A DNA stretch of 64,000 bases from Allium sativum (taxonomy: Eukaryota > Streptophyta > Magnoliopsida > Asparagales > Amaryllidaceae): assembly GCA_030737875.1 (NCBI GenBank), contig CM060910.1:618091303-618155302 (forward strand), given 5' to 3'. Made by a program: the position numbers and the translations under genes. Numbering within the stretch: the first letter of the stretch is position 1; each line of letters begins with the position of its first letter. A model generated the notes under the pieces. It did not search any database and was not told the DNA's origin. It saw only the letters and a list, made by a program, of their open reading frames with translations. This document shows, in pieces, positions 1 through 11,855 of the stretch.

Positions 1-1183
1 ATATTTATTATATGTTTGTTAGTTGTTTGGTTAACTGAATATTAATTATTACATAATATAATATTTATTATAAACATTTTAATGTTTGTTAAGTTTGATT
101 TTAAGGATTCTTCGCTAATTATCACTATTTAATGTTTGTTAATAGTTAAACTCATAGTTAGACTCATCTCTAAGCCTTGTCCATCTAATACTCTATATAA
201 TTTTCTTGTGCAGCTCCTAAATTGCTTTTCATCCTACTTCCTATGAAGTAGTGTAGTCCTCTCCACCCACCTTATAAACCAAAAAGTGACCAAAGTAAGA
301 AGTGTTGTAAAAGGATGAGTTTGCAAACAATTGTTTATTATTATTGATTGTTATTTGTTTCAAAATTCATTAAGTTATTATCATCGATTTAAACACATAA
401 ATTTAATATTATGGAAGCTAATGTGACAAAATTTCATAGTTGGTGGAAGAGGAGTGCAAATATTAAATTAAAGAAGCTGGTACATACGCGAAAATAATAA
501 TAGGTAAGTGATACATGCAAAAAAGATAATTGAATACACATAACTTAAAAGGAAGCAACTATTTAAACACAAAAATTGGACATAAATTCGGGGATGTTCA
601 ACCATTGGATAAATTTATCTTTATATGAAGGGTGTAAATCAGAGGATAATCAAATAGTTAAGATTTTATGTTACCAGTTTGTATCCAAGTACTCTTCTTT
701 ACTTAGAAAGGGAAAAATACACAGATGCCACAATAGGTTACAACACTTTGTTCTATTTATGTAGTGCTTACTCACCAGACAACTTCGTTACACTTTAGCA
801 CACTGTTATCATGGTCGGATTTGACCATCGCTATTCTAACTCAATTGAACTTCAACTGTGTTTGGATCAAATGCTACATCTTCAGGTCATTTCAATCGTC
901 AATTTTAACTGGTTAAACTATGGTTTTTCTATTTTCTTTTTACCTTTACGATGTATATCATTTTCATTTTTTTATTGTTTCAAAGAAAATAAGTGAATCA
1001 ATTGACGTTTAAAAAATAATCACCATTCCAAAATCTAAATAGCAAACTTCACAACGTCGTTCTTTGATGTTTCAAGCACTGTTGTGGCCTGTATAAGCAT
1101 CGCGAAGTTCATCGCGACTAAACTTCCACCGTCGTCCCTTAGTACTATGTGCATAATAGTAGTTGTACTGATGTACCTGTACA
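1..1183. other. AT-rich intergenic DNA, no gene seen
   Basis: No reading frame here resembles a known protein, and the short open frames at 576-764 and 811-996 are the kind expected by chance in AT-rich DNA. I see no RNA gene or repeat that I can name. The stretch ends at the 8-bp target-site duplication of the MITE that follows. Confidence 0.6.
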
Positions 1184-1348
1184 CAGTGGCGGATCTAGAC
1201 ATTGGGTTCAAATAGGGCAGGAAGCCAGCTATGGCCAGCAAACAATTTTAGATGGGGCAAAACCATCAAAACAACAAAATTTACAAAGGAATTTCAAATT
1301 TTAGCTAGGGCTTCTGCCCTAACTGGCCTAAGAGTGGGTACGCCCCTA
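1184..1348. mobile_element. hAT-like MITE, 165 bp
   Basis: The element begins CAGTGGCGGATC and ends GGTACGCCCCTA, giving imperfect terminal inverted repeats (about 8 of the outer 12 positions match). It is flanked by cctgtaca (1176-1183) and cctgtacg (1349-1356), an 8-bp duplication with one mismatch. An 8-bp TSD and a CAGNGGCGGAT-type end are typical of plant hAT MITEs. It has no coding capacity and would depend on a transposase elsewhere. The superfamily assignment is an inference from ends and TSD only. Confidence 0.6.
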
Positions 1349-1683
1349 CCTGTACGCAACTGTAGTAATTGCATATTGTAACGGTGCATAATTTCAGTTT
1401 CAGTTGTGCAACTTTTTTTTTAGACATTGAAGACTTTTCATAATTTGTTAATTTAACATTTTTCTTCTAATATTTTTCATATAACTTTTACTTTCATATA
1501 TTTTTTATATTACATTTTCTTTTAATATTTGTCAATTGAATCATCAAAACCTTAGTTTTCGAGTTGTCTAGCTTTTCATGGTTCGGTTATAATAACATGT
1601 TTTAACGTCACGGTCTTTAATACATGTAACGTCCAAGTGAATGTGACTTCCCGATGTGTTTCCCTCTTGGTTCACATAAATTC

Positions 1684-1884
1684 GAGAGCAAATCCTCTGT
1701 ACTCAAAATTCCTCATTTCCTGTATCCAACCAATCAAGACTCCCTGATTTCCATCTTTTTGCAATTAAGCTCTCTTTCTTTTTATGGTTGTTGAGGGCTT
1801 AACTACAAAAAGGTGGAAATCAGAGGTACCGATTGGTTGGGTACAGGAGAATAGAGAATTTTGGTTATAGAGGATTTGATTTCC
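1684..1884. mobile_element. Foldback MITE, 201 bp, near-complete hairpin
   Basis: The left arm (about 1684-1770) reads as the reverse complement of the right arm (about 1795-1884), leaving a loop of roughly 25-30 bp. Matching blocks include CAAATCCTCT, CAAAATTC, CCAACCAATC, CTGATTTCCA and CTTTTTG. The element is bracketed by exact 8-bp copies of ataaattc (1676-1683 and 1885-1892). The ends (GAGAGCAAATCC / GGATTTGATTTCC) suggest a Mutator-like or hAT MITE. A transcript would fold into a hairpin about 200 nt long, so a small-RNA precursor is an alternative reading. Confidence 0.7.
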
Positions 1885-1892
1885 ATAAATTC

Positions 1893-3359
1893 ATGGTCTA
1901 CTCATGCATTGCCCACAATGTCCGAGAACAACAATATTGATGTAAGCGTAATCAAGCTTGTACTGGAGTGGGATTGCGTAGGCTTACCCTTACTTGGATT
2001 GGATGACTCGGGATTAAGACTGTGTATCAGACATGATAGTTTGTTGTCTGATTTGGTCCAAGGCTATACAGTGTCCCGATCTGTGTCAGTACGATTTCCA
2101 TTTAGGATACAAATTAGGACAAGAGAAATACATAAAAATATTTCCATTCAAAGATGTTCAATGTTTTTATATTGTTTGAACATTATCCCTCTGTTGTCCA
2201 GCTCGTACGAACAGTGCTAAAATTTAAAGCTTATCTGGTCCGTGTCTGCGTGAATCTCTTATAGGACAGGACTATGACACATCTTCAACCGGTCCTGTAT
2301 AACCCGTTTTCACCCATACTCAGGACTGCTGCTTGTCCCCATCTTTAAGTTGCATTCGTCAGATAATCTAGGTTGGATCTGAGACTAATAACACATTCGT
2401 CTATATTTAAAGTCCTCAGAGGATTCAATTTAGTGTATGTATGAAAAGTCATGATGGAGATTTAACGAGTATATTACGGGAATATAACAGATGACTTTAG
2501 AATAAATTATATAACAAACGACTCAAAAATAACTTATAAAACTCGTATTTAACGTTTTTACAATATAAACGATAACGAAATGAAAAGTCAAAATTTAATT
2601 ATAATTAATTCATATCTAATTTTAACTAAAAACATGTGTATGTATGTAGTAAGTAAATGTAAATTGTTACTTAATTAAATTTAATACATTATTACAGTAA
2701 TTTTGTTCTAGAAATATGTTTAAAAAAAATAATTTAATAATTTTTATAATGTGTAAATGTCATTTTTCAATTTATTTCTTTTACAGAAGATATAACGGGG
2801 AATATAAAGGAATATATTCAAAATAGCGAGACTTAAAGCAGAAAATTATTTTTGATGCTATTTGAGAAGATCATTGCGATAGAAATCCGCTATGTGAAAT
2901 AGTGGACATTAATTGCACATTTCTATATATCTATTATATTATATGAAAATTGAGTTTGAATCGATGTTCTTTCATTGTCATAAAAACCTAATGTATTGTC
3001 ACATGTCCACGTAATTTATCTCCAAATTCTTTTGACTCTCCTGCATTAATTATCCATTTACCATTTGTATCTCTATTACATAAAAAGCAAACTCTCCTTA
3101 CGTATGTATACATACACTCACATTTTATCTTAGTACTGTATTTCCTATAGTATAAAGATTAATTTTATTTTTAGCCACTTACAGAATTTCTTAATAAAAA
3201 CATGCAATAACATTGAAATTAATGATATGATCATATTATAAATGTGACAATAGAAAATTCAATAGTCTACTGACCATGTTCAGCAAATACATTCAATTGA
3301 ATTTTTCATTGGTTACCATTTTTAACTAGAATCTCAAGTTCGTTTCTCTCAAATTTCTT
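1893..3359. other. AT-rich intergenic DNA, no gene seen
   Basis: One frame at 1861-2220 stays open for 119 codons but opens with TTG inside the foldback MITE and resembles nothing I know, so I do not call it a gene. The rest is AT-rich sequence with many stops. No RNA gene or repeat array is visible. Confidence 0.55.
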
Positions 3360-3367
3360 TTTCATTA

Positions 3368-3597
3368 AGGTATTGTTATATGCACTCCAGAAATGGATAC
3401 AGAGGGGGATGGGGGAAAGGAATGAAAATTGGCAAGTTTCTACCGCATTTAGTCATGGAATTCGACGGAGTTTGATTGAGTTTCACTCATAAATTCGGAA
3501 AAGGACCTCCAAAAATTAAAAAACGGTGGGTGTATACCATATTTTGTTTATGATTGTGTTCCCCTTAACCATTTCTGGAGTGCATATAACAATGCCC
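3368..3597. mobile_element. MULE-like MITE, about 230 bp
   Basis: The terminal inverted repeats are about 28 bp: the left end reads GGTATTGTTATATGCACTCC and continues to AGAAATGG; the right end is its near-exact reverse complement ending in AATGCCC. Flanks are tttcatta at 3360-3367 and 3598-3605 (8 bp exact; read as 9 bp, one mismatch). A related but longer element with the same terminal core (GGCATTGTTATTGACACTCC) sits at 30737-31332. The 8-9-bp TSD fits a Mutator-like family; no transposase is encoded. Confidence 0.65.
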
Positions 3598-3605
3598 TTT
3601 CATTA

Positions 3606-3939
3606 TACTAAATAAAAATAGTTCTATTATAATCAAACCAAACATTAAAAGCTTTGTAACTCGTTAATGGGTACCGTTTCTTCCGCCGCCCTCTTTCTTC
3701 CTCATCTTCTCATTCGTCTCTCTCTCTTTTTCCTCTATATCAACTCGCCAGTTGTTTTTTCCTCCTCATTAGCGACTTTTCCTATACTCTTCACCCGCCG
3801 CGCCATAATTTTAATCCTAATTTTCCCACTCTTCGTTCCTCGTCCCCTTCTCGGCCTCTCTTCTATGCTTTTGCACCACCTCTCGCTTGAGTCCACTGAT
3901 AGATCTTCTACTAATGAACATCAAGTAACTTTATGTCTA
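3606..3939 (+). other. Pyrimidine-rich stretch with an unsupported 103-codon frame
   Basis: A frame at 3667-3978 opens with ATG and encodes a Leu/Phe/Ser-rich peptide produced by a CT-rich tract. Its last codons overlap the start of the copia remnant in another frame. It resembles no family I know and the composition alone explains the open frame. It may be the 5' break of the copia element or ordinary intergenic DNA. Confidence 0.3.
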
Positions 3940-4930
3940 TTAGAACAAAACTTAATGAAATTTCTAAAAATGACCTAGAAGAAGTAAAAAAAAAGTAAGA
4001 ACAACAAATGATCTTGGTTCAGATTTTTTTGCTTTTGTTATAGAGAAGGATCCCCTAAGCCTCTAAGAGGCCTTATCTTCCTTAAATGCCCATTTTTTGG
4101 CAAGAGGCTATAAATGATGAGATGGATTCTTTAGAATCCAATAAGACTTAGCACTTAGTGGACTAACCACTTAGTTGTAAGTCTATAGGTTGTAAATGGG
4201 TAGTTAAAAGAAATTAAATCATGATGGCATAGTTAATAAATATAAAGTCCGTTTAGTAGCTAAAAGATTCAAGCAAAGAGAAAATGCAGACTTTTGGACA
4301 CTTTTTCACCTATAACTAAAATTACATATATTCAAGTACTAATCTCACTTGCATCTATTCATAACTTAATAATACGCCAAATGGATGTTAAACTCAATTT
4401 TAAATGTTGAACTAGCAGAAGAAATTTATACGGACCAACCAGGAGGATTTGTAGCTCATGGTCAAGAACATAAAGTTTGCAAATTAGATAAATTAGATAA
4501 TTTAATAAGCATATAAGAGATGACATGAAAAATTAGATAATTTAATAATCTCACATGGTTTAAAGTTAATGAAAGTGACAAATACATTTATTATAAATAT
4601 AAGAGTGACATTTATACTATCATATGTTTATATGTAGATGACCTACTTATTTTTGAGTCAAACATTCATGTCATAAAAACTATTAAATCCTTGTTAAGTG
4701 CCAGTTTCTATACGAAAGATCCAGGTGAGGCGAGTGCAATCCTTGGCATTAAGATTATTTGGTTCGAAAACGAACTTTCTTTGGATCAATCTCATTATAT
4801 TCAAAAGATTTCAAAGAGATACAATTACTTTAACTGTAAACTTGCATGGACACCATATGATCCTAGTGCAAAGCTATTTAAGAACACTAGTGAAGGTGTA
4901 AGATAGTATGACTATGCGAGCATCATTGGC
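3940..4930 (+). pseudogene. Ty1/copia pol remnant, reverse transcriptase part
   Basis: Broken frames translate to recognisable copia pol: a basic RRSKKK stretch, then the start of reverse transcriptase (EAINDEMDSLESN, IGCKWVVKRN, YKVRLVAKRFKQRENADF), an acidic block near EIYTDQPGGFVAHGQEHKVCKL, the catalytic motif YVDDLLIF, and the later SLDQSHYIQKISKRYNYFNCK and TPYDPSAKLFKN blocks. Several stops and frame changes lie in between, and a segment between KLDN and the YVDD region is scrambled or deleted. gag, protease, integrase and the 5' LTR are absent, so the copy is truncated on the left. The frame stops at ASIIG, where the LARD inserted; it resumes at 17269 as SLQYAT. The start is approximate. 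Confidence 0.85.
4926..4930. repeat. TSD of the LARD (left copy, ttggc)
   Basis: ttggc precedes the element and recurs at 17269-17273. Removing the element and one copy restores the copia reading frame across the site. Confidence 0.9.
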
Positions 4931-5885
4931 TATAATGACCGACATTTTCAGCGGTATAATAATTAATTAATTTAATTATTTAAAGGGTGATTAAAAGGAT
5001 TTAATGGCCATGGAATTAAATAAGAGTGAATATTTAATTAATAAAATAATTAAATAATATATTAAATTCTGAAATAATCAGAATTGGCTGAAATGGCGAT
5101 ATGGTGTGAATTGGGCAATTCAAATTTATATAATTCAGTTTAGAATTGAATTAGAATAACGAATATATTATATAAACGACAGTTGAACGAATAAATTATA
5201 ATATAATTATAATCGAGCTCGAAATGGCGCTACAGTTCGTAAATTGGCGGTTTGAACTTCAACTGAATGTACAAGGTTCGTTTTAAATCGGATTTCTGTG
5301 AAACAAGAAACCTGTAGAGCTGGTGGAGTATATATTTCTAGTGGAAGAGAAAAATCAGGATTTCGTCGTGTAGATTTTGAGATATGTCCAAATATAATTG
5401 TAAAATAGTCGCTATAGAATCGTTTATCGACCGTAACGGTTTATTCGATATTACTAGAGATCAGGCTTGAATTTAGACAAGATTCTTTTGAGACGTAGTG
5501 ATAATTTAATTTTTAGATTTTTATTGTAATTTTTAGTTAATTAAATAAGCAACTTTTTATTTGGAGTATGTTGCACCCTATATCAATATTTCAGGGTTTC
5601 ACAAAATAAGTTAACAGACCTAAATTATTATATTTTTGGGATCGTGAGACAGTGCTCGTCTCATTGGTATTTTTGTTTTTGTCCATAGTGGCCCTAAATG
5701 ATAAATTGAGTTAATTATCGAGTATAAGGATATAAAGCTTTAATACCCTACTCAACAACTAAACATAATTTCATTTCTTTGGCCATTCTCCTTCCAAGCT
5801 TCAAAGTTCTCAGCCGCACTTTGTTCCTTGGTCCTCAAAACAATACGTGTTCTCCACAAATCCACAAAATGATTCCATCTAAAAT

Positions 5886-5894
5886 CTATAAATA
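5886..5894 (+). promoter_or_regulatory. TATA box of the LARD LTR (CTATAAATA)
   Basis: CTATAAATA followed by ACCGT lies 955 bp into the LTR and recurs at 12812-12820 in the 3' LTR. With initiation about 30 bp downstream, some 4.4 kb of each LTR would be transcribed as leader. Confidence 0.5.
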
Positions 5895-6878
5895 ACCGTA
5901 CTTCCACCTAAACCTAAGTCTTTGATCAAGAATTTGTGCCGCCAAAAAACATAATGAAACAAGAGCAAAAGCCTCGTTTGAAATTCAAGAATAATTCGGG
6001 GAAATTTCTACAAATCACGAAAGCAACATAGTTGGAATCGTGAGGAGAAGAGAATCATCCTGGTATCCATTTTGATGAGTTCGACGATGGTGTTCGCGGT
6101 TGGGTTTGTGAGTAGTAAAATTAGGGTTGATCTTCAAACGAAATTCAAGCTTTGATTCTTGAAATGGGTGTGGTATTTGTGGTGAGGAGATGGACTGGCA
6201 TCCCGTGAAGGAGTTTGGGAGGGTTCGGTGGTGGTTGTGTTCGGTCTCTGTACAGGAAACCGCGAGGACGGAACTGGGACACTGATTTCGAGCGAAACAA
6301 TGTTGACATGGTGAGGTAAAGGTTGGATGGAGGAGTGAAATGAGTGTTTGGGTTGGGATGACCGTGGAGAAATGGTGGAGATAAGTGGAGATGTGCGTTC
6401 GAAAATGGTGGAGCAAACGATGGAGGAGTTCGCTACTAAGGATTTGGGGAAGATGGGTTTATATGGTAGTGGGCTTGAGAAGGGTAGTGGGCCGGGAAAT
6501 TAAATGGTAAAGCCCACTCAAGTTTTAATTAAAATTTCAATTCAAATGAAAATAATGTATTTACTTTAATTTAGGATATCTTGTTCATGCATTAACAGAA
6601 TTGGACAAAACAGGATCCGTTGGGATCGTAGGGACGGACACTACCCAATGGAACTGACTGGGAGTGGAGTGGAGCTCGTTTGAATTTATGGAGAAATAAA
6701 TTGTCTGATTCAAATCAAACAACAGTTTATCGTTCTTTAACGATGAACTGCCAATGTGAGTAAAACTCACCAACTCTGAGCAGTTCTATTTTTACAACGT
6801 ACATTTAGAACTGATGAATGATGACTGATTGCTGTGTGTTGATTTGGTTGATTGAACTGCAAGTCAGTTAGTTGAAGA

Positions 6879-6923
6879 TATATATATATATATATATATG
6901 AATATATATATATATATATATAT
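6879..6923. repeat. TA dinucleotide microsatellite
   Basis: Two runs of (TA)n are separated by a single GA interruption. The 3' LTR has a shorter, differently interrupted run near 13805-13840, as expected for slippage since insertion. Confidence 0.8.
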
Positions 6924-7649
6924 AAACAGTTAAATATACGTTGATGTTGTTTATCAGAACATTTCATATTGAAATGAAGTTGATGTTAATTATATGATTT
7001 TACATCTGTGATGCAGGGAAATAGGTTGGAGGGGTCCAACTGAACTCCTCAATATTTATAATACTGTTCTGTTCATATGTTGTGATATATGATGTGATTT
7101 ATAACCTGTGGTATTACATGTGTTTGGACGATATTGGTCATCGTGATTTGATGTGTTAAGTACCATAGAAATACCGGAATGGGAAAAGGAGATTCTCAAA
7201 GAATATTTTGAAAATAATTTATTTATATAAAACCACTGGATTTTATATATAAAAGGAAAAAGGATTTTTAGAAAAGGAAATAATTATAAAAATCAAAAGG
7301 GTTAAAAGGATATACTTGTCAAACAAATATAAAAGAATATATTTGTCAAACAAATATAAAGGAAATATATTTGTCAAACAAATATAAAGGAAAATATTTG
7401 CTAAACAAATAGATTAGAAAGAGGATTATTTGTAAAACATTTACAAATAGACGGTGAAAGGATCATTTATTTATAGAAAATAAATAGATTAAAAAGGATT
7501 TATTTATTTAGGGAATAAATAGAAAAGATAAGGAGATATTTATTTGTTAAATAGGAAAGATAAAAGAAATATTTATTTGTTAAATAAACAGAATGGAAAA
7601 GGGGGAATAGTTATTTGTTAAGTAAACAAATAGAAAAGGGATTTATCAA

Positions 7650-8390
7650 AGGAATTAATTCAAAGGAATTAATTCAAAGGAATTAATCAAATGAATTAAT
7701 TAAGGAATAAATCAAAGAAGATAATTCAAAGAGATAAATCAAAGGAGTTAATTCAAAGGAGTTAACCAGAAAGAGTAAATCGAACTAGAGTTAATCGATA
7801 GAGTTAAATCGAACTAGAGTTATTGAATATAGTTAATCGATAGAATTAAATCGAACTAGAGTTAATCGATAGAGTTAAATTGAACTAGAGTTAATCGATA
7901 GTGTTAAATCGAACTAGAGTTATTGAATAGAGTTAAATCGAACTAGAGTTATTGAATAGAGTTAATCGACAGAGTTAAATCAAACTAGAGTTATTGAATA
8001 TAGTTAAATCGAACTAAAGTTATTGAATATAGTTAATCGATAGAGTTAAATCGAACTAGAGTTATTGAATAGAGTTAAATCGAATTAGAAATATTCGAAG
8101 TAAGATAATCGAATAGTAGATATTCGAAGTGAGATAATCGAATCAGAAATATTCGAAGTGAGTTGATCGAATCTTGTTATTCGACAGGAGTTAAATCGAA
8201 TAAGATTTATTCAAAGAAAGAGATTTTCGAATATAAGTATTCGAAATCAAGAAAATCGAATATAAGTTATTCGAATAAGTTATTCGAATAAGAGTTAATC
8301 CAATAAGAGTTATTAGGTTGGAGTTATTCAAATAAAAGTTGTAGATTAGAGTTAACCGAATAAGAGTAAATAAATTAGTTGTCGTTATGT
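7650..8390 (+). repeat. Degenerate TTAAATCGAACTAGAG tandem array in the LARD 5' LTR
   Basis: Units of roughly 16-40 bp combine TTAAATCGAACTAGAG, TTATTGAATAGAG and TTAATCGATAGAG, grading at the right into TCGAAGTGAGATAATCGAAT-like units. The equivalent array in the 3' LTR lies at about 14565-15290 with a different order of units. The CGATAG/CTATCG and TCGA cores make it rich in small palindromes. Confidence 0.75.
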
Positions 8391-9916
8391 TATTCGAGTT
8401 AGGAAATAAAAGTCATATTAAAGATAATATATTTCGGATACAGGAGATTACAACACCATTGTTATAATCACGTAAACTTGTAAAAGAAGGGGGTTCGTAA
8501 ATAGAATTTGAGGGTTCGTAAGGAAGTGTTAAAGAGTTAAAAAGGTGAATCTTATCTATTTCGAGATTTGAAAGGTGGTTCAGTTAAGGTCTGAGAGGTA
8601 GCTATACCCCAACTTGATTGACTGTGTTTTTAATTAAGAAATGGTTACGGTTCGAGTGTGAAGTGGTTAAGTGGATTTAGTAATTTAGTATAGTGGTTTG
8701 AGTCGTCATCGCAATATAGTTTTAAACATCTGTTTAAAACCCAATTAAGAAGTTTTGGAAATGTTTTCCAAACGAGAATTAGAAATGTTTTCTGATAATA
8801 GAAAATAAGAATTTAGAATATAGGGCAACAAGAGATGAAAATGAACTAAGGAGATAAATGTTAAATGATGTTTGATCGATATAATTTCCATCTTGAAATA
8901 ATATAGTTGTTTGCTCACGTATTTTTCTTTGATAGTTAAATCACAGACTATCGAAGTTTTGACCATTTTAACGTTGTTAATATGGAGAGACCAGTTGGAT
9001 TATTATCCAAAGAACCACTCTGTATTGGCATAAGCGTTGCGAATCATATATGCCAAAGAAAATTGAAGACGGGGTAAAGTGCAAGGGCTATTGTATTAGT
9101 CTTAGATACAGTGCTTAAGATGGATGTATTGAATAGTGCCTTCGGTTCATCCTGTTCCTGGGTGACTTGTATGGATGAATGTCTGACAGAGTATTTCCAG
9201 AAAGGTCACGTACATGGATTTCTTCAGCCGTACCAAGAGTGGAAGCGGAGAAGGGAACTTCTTTAGCTAACACGTAGTGTACTGTTGTAGACGTCAATTA
9301 GTGATTTTCGATGGATCTGACAATGTGGCATTCGAAGAGAATCTGATGTGATGATAAAGCGTAACCTCAAGCCTCATCAACCGGGAAATGACAAAAATCG
9401 GGCAGGCAGCATGGCTATGTAGGTCGCACCTATTAGGGTGTATAATCACCTAATCTAGAGTTTCATTTACTTCAAAAAAATCTATTGTTGATGCTATCCC
9501 ATTCGGGAAACGGTTGCTAATCCCAACCGTTGGTGATATACATTCGATACACTCAAGCGAAATGAGTGGTCGGTCATGTGTGGCCGAGTTGCAAGATGTT
9601 CTTGTTGAACCCAGTGTATTCGTCTCTAGAGGTACACTTGCGAAAGGTGGTTCCATACCTTGTCATAGTTGGAAATCCATTACCCAATACGTGCTTGCGG
9701 TTTTGATTGTATACCATATATGTAGAACGTGAGATGAAAGCGTTTCTGCGAGATGATTATTATATTGTGGTTGATATACACTATTATAATATCAAAAGGT
9801 TTTTGATATAAAGATATTTTGGATTCTCATAAGGGAAAAACCCGTTCCGTTGTACGGCGTGGTCTTATGAGATATCGTTTATTGGCTTAAACTGTTTTAA
9901 ACTGTTTTACTCATAC

Positions 9917-9972
9917 CAGTCCCATGACTGACCCGGAGTTTATTTTGTTTTGTTTTCCCTAAACTCTTAGGT
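9917..9972 (+). other. Two-hairpin RNA module in the LARD LTR
   Basis: The first stem is CAGTC/GACTG around a CCAT loop (9917-9930). The second follows at once: ACCCGGAGTTT pairs with AAACTCTTAGGT (9931-9972). Other LTR families here have the same order with different but still pairing bases. The 3' LTR copy is at 16829-16884. Confidence 0.5.
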
Positions 9973-10339
9973 ACCCAATTTTATACGGGCAGTCAAATAG
10001 TCGGGATTTACAGATATACTGGAAGAGCTTGGAGCAGGAGGCTTCAGGATTATATAGCTATAGTTATTTCCGCTGTGTTGTAAGTGCTGTAATTTGATAG
10101 TGATGTACATATGTATATTTCAAGTTATGTTATATATATTATATGTTATTCGTTCCACTGTGAGGTTCGTGTTACTCTGATGTTGTGTTCTTCTTCTTCT
10201 TCTATTCTAAGTTTCTATCTTATCTTTTCTCACCCTCTAATTTCTTTCTAATAGTTTTCCTGGATTTCAGTGCAAATTGGGTTGGACTTGCGTTATTTGG
10301 TCAGCTCAAATTGGACCGGAATTTTCGGGTCACTATAGT

Positions 10340-10352
10340 TGGTATCAGAGCT
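10340..10352 (+). other. Primer binding site (tRNA-iMet type) of the LARD
   Basis: TGGTATCAGAGCT begins two bases after the 5' LTR. It is complementary to the 3' end of plant initiator tRNA-Met, the usual primer for these retrotransposons, and is unmutated here. Confidence 0.9.
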
Positions 10353-10437
10353 TAAGGTTAAGTGAATTACCTTGGCTCTATGGCGTAACTCAGTAGAGAT
10401 AGGGTTAGTAATACCCTAGATTGAGTTGAGTGTATAT

Positions 10438-10453
10438 ATACGAGTGAGCGTAT
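10438..10453 (+). other. Leader hairpin shared with the autonomous Tekay element
   Basis: ATACG-AGTGAG-CGTAT forms a 5-bp stem with a six-base loop about 100 nt after the primer site. The young Tekay element has ATACG-AGAGAG-CGTAT in the same place (53492-53507), and the match continues into ATTTGTKATT. It is a candidate dimerisation or packaging signal; the function is inferred. Confidence 0.45.
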
Positions 10454-11842
10454 TTGTTATTGATATAAAAAATTGTTTTATATTGTGGTGATTTATTGGT
10501 TGAGTTGTTTATGAGTTATGGTCGATCAGTTTGATCCACTGTATCTGTAGGAGTTACTAAACACTCGAATACGATGGGTCAACACGATATGTTTTGAAAA
10601 GTGGGTAAATTAAAATAAGTTTACCCAAGGTATATCTTGATATAGAGAAGATATATATATATATTTATCAAAATTAGAATATATTGGATATATTGGTTGT
10701 TATTATAATCGAGTAAGATTATAAATTAAATGGTTATGTAAATAACCAATCAGAATTCATATAAGTGAAATACGTGGAAACAGATGAGTTAAATCTGAAT
10801 TTAAACTAGAAATTGAATTAAAATTCTGGGAAATTGGATAAGTGTTTGTAAATGGATTTGGATTAAGAATAAGGAAAATTTAAGATCCTGGGAGATTTTA
10901 AATTGTTTTACAAGCAGTGTGAATTATATTTTGAAATGAATTTCAAAGTGCAAATGTTTAGAAATGGTTTTATAGTATTGAACTCACTTAGGTCGCTGGA
11001 AAATAGATTCAGATGATGACAGCTGCATCATCAGTATTCATTTACGAGTTTTAAGTGACAAATTACTACCAGAGATATTGTTTTGAATTTGTTTTGGAAA
11101 AGACAAGTTATGCTGAATTTCAAAAAGGAAAATTTGATTTTTGAAAAGGGTAAACTGTTTAAAAACTCCTAACGAAAGACTGTTTGAATTAAAAACAAAT
11201 TTTACAGAAATTTGTAAAAGCAAATTTGAATTAAAGTAAAGCCAGTAAAGCAGTAATTGAGATTGAATTAGAATGATATCAAGACAAATTGGATTGTGAG
11301 ATTCAAATTTGAAGTGTAATGTGATAATCAAGTTAAGAATTGGGAATCGAAAAGAAACTCGAGTTGAAATGATATTTGGCTCGGATATAAGCGAATGGTT
11401 GTGTTATGGATAAAAGCAGATTGGAATTTGATTGGGATGACCCTTGTATCCGCTGAATTAACAGCAGGTGAAAGTGATAGAGTTGATATGCCCGACAAAA
11501 AGGTAAAAGTTTATATTCGATATAAGCATGAGATTTATGAGCCGAATTGGCAAGCTGCTTGGCTATTTGATTTTCTTCTGGGTTGGAGATGGCCCAGAGC
11601 GGCGAGTTGGAGTTTGACCTATTGACCAGTACAAAGGAGGTGCTGGCGAAATTTTTCGAAAAGTTAAGGTGTTAGAAAATTTTCAGGATTTTTGGAAATT
11701 TTCGTTGATAAGAATTAAATAAATTTTTAATTGAAATTAAATTGGTTCAGTTGAAACTGAAGATAAGAAGTGAACGAATAAGTTCTAACCAGTGAATAGG
11801 GTTTGTTTTCTACCTTAGCAATTTCGAGGACAAAATAATTTT

Positions 11843-11855
11843 AAGTGGGGAAGAT
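11843..11855 (+). other. Polypurine tract of the LARD
   Basis: AAGTGGGGAAGAT lies directly before the 3' LTR and follows ATTTCGAGGACAAAAT. It would prime plus-strand DNA synthesis. Confidence 0.75.

Larger units (their letters stand above)
4931..10337 (+). repeat. 5' LTR of the LARD (5.4 kb)
   Basis: It starts TATAATGACC where the 3' copy has TGTAATGACC (terminal TG changed to TA) and ends CACTATA. The order inside is: AT-rich U3, TATA box (5886), purine-rich stretch (6015-6420), TA microsatellite (about 6879), TTTGTCAAACAAATATAAAGG repeats (about 7310-7640), TTAAATCGAACTAGAG repeats (7650-8390), hairpin module (9917-9972), and a short 3' part. A 133-codon antisense frame at 6015-6416 persists in the other LTR, but the two LTRs are recent copies, so that is no evidence for coding. 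Confidence 0.9.
10338..11855 (+). other. Non-coding interior of the LARD
   Basis: These 1518 bp lie between the LTRs. The longest plus-strand frame (11395-11625, 76 codons) has no zinc knuckle, DTG, YVDD or DDE motif. The first 120 bp hold the primer site and a leader hairpin shared with the young Tekay element; the last 40 bp hold a Tekay-like pre-polypurine sequence. The middle has many GAATT/AATTGA-type AT-rich motifs and no recognisable origin. Confidence 0.8.

Noticed and set aside
3667..3978. 103-codon frame as a host gene
   Set aside because: Composition is explained by a CT-rich tract. It overlaps the copia remnant and has no recognisable domain.
6015..6416. 133-codon antisense frame in the LARD LTR, shorter copy at 12986-13342
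   Set aside because: It lies in a purine-rich stretch where the opposite strand avoids stops. The LTRs are recent copies, and the peptide is low-complexity His/Thr/Ser/Pro.
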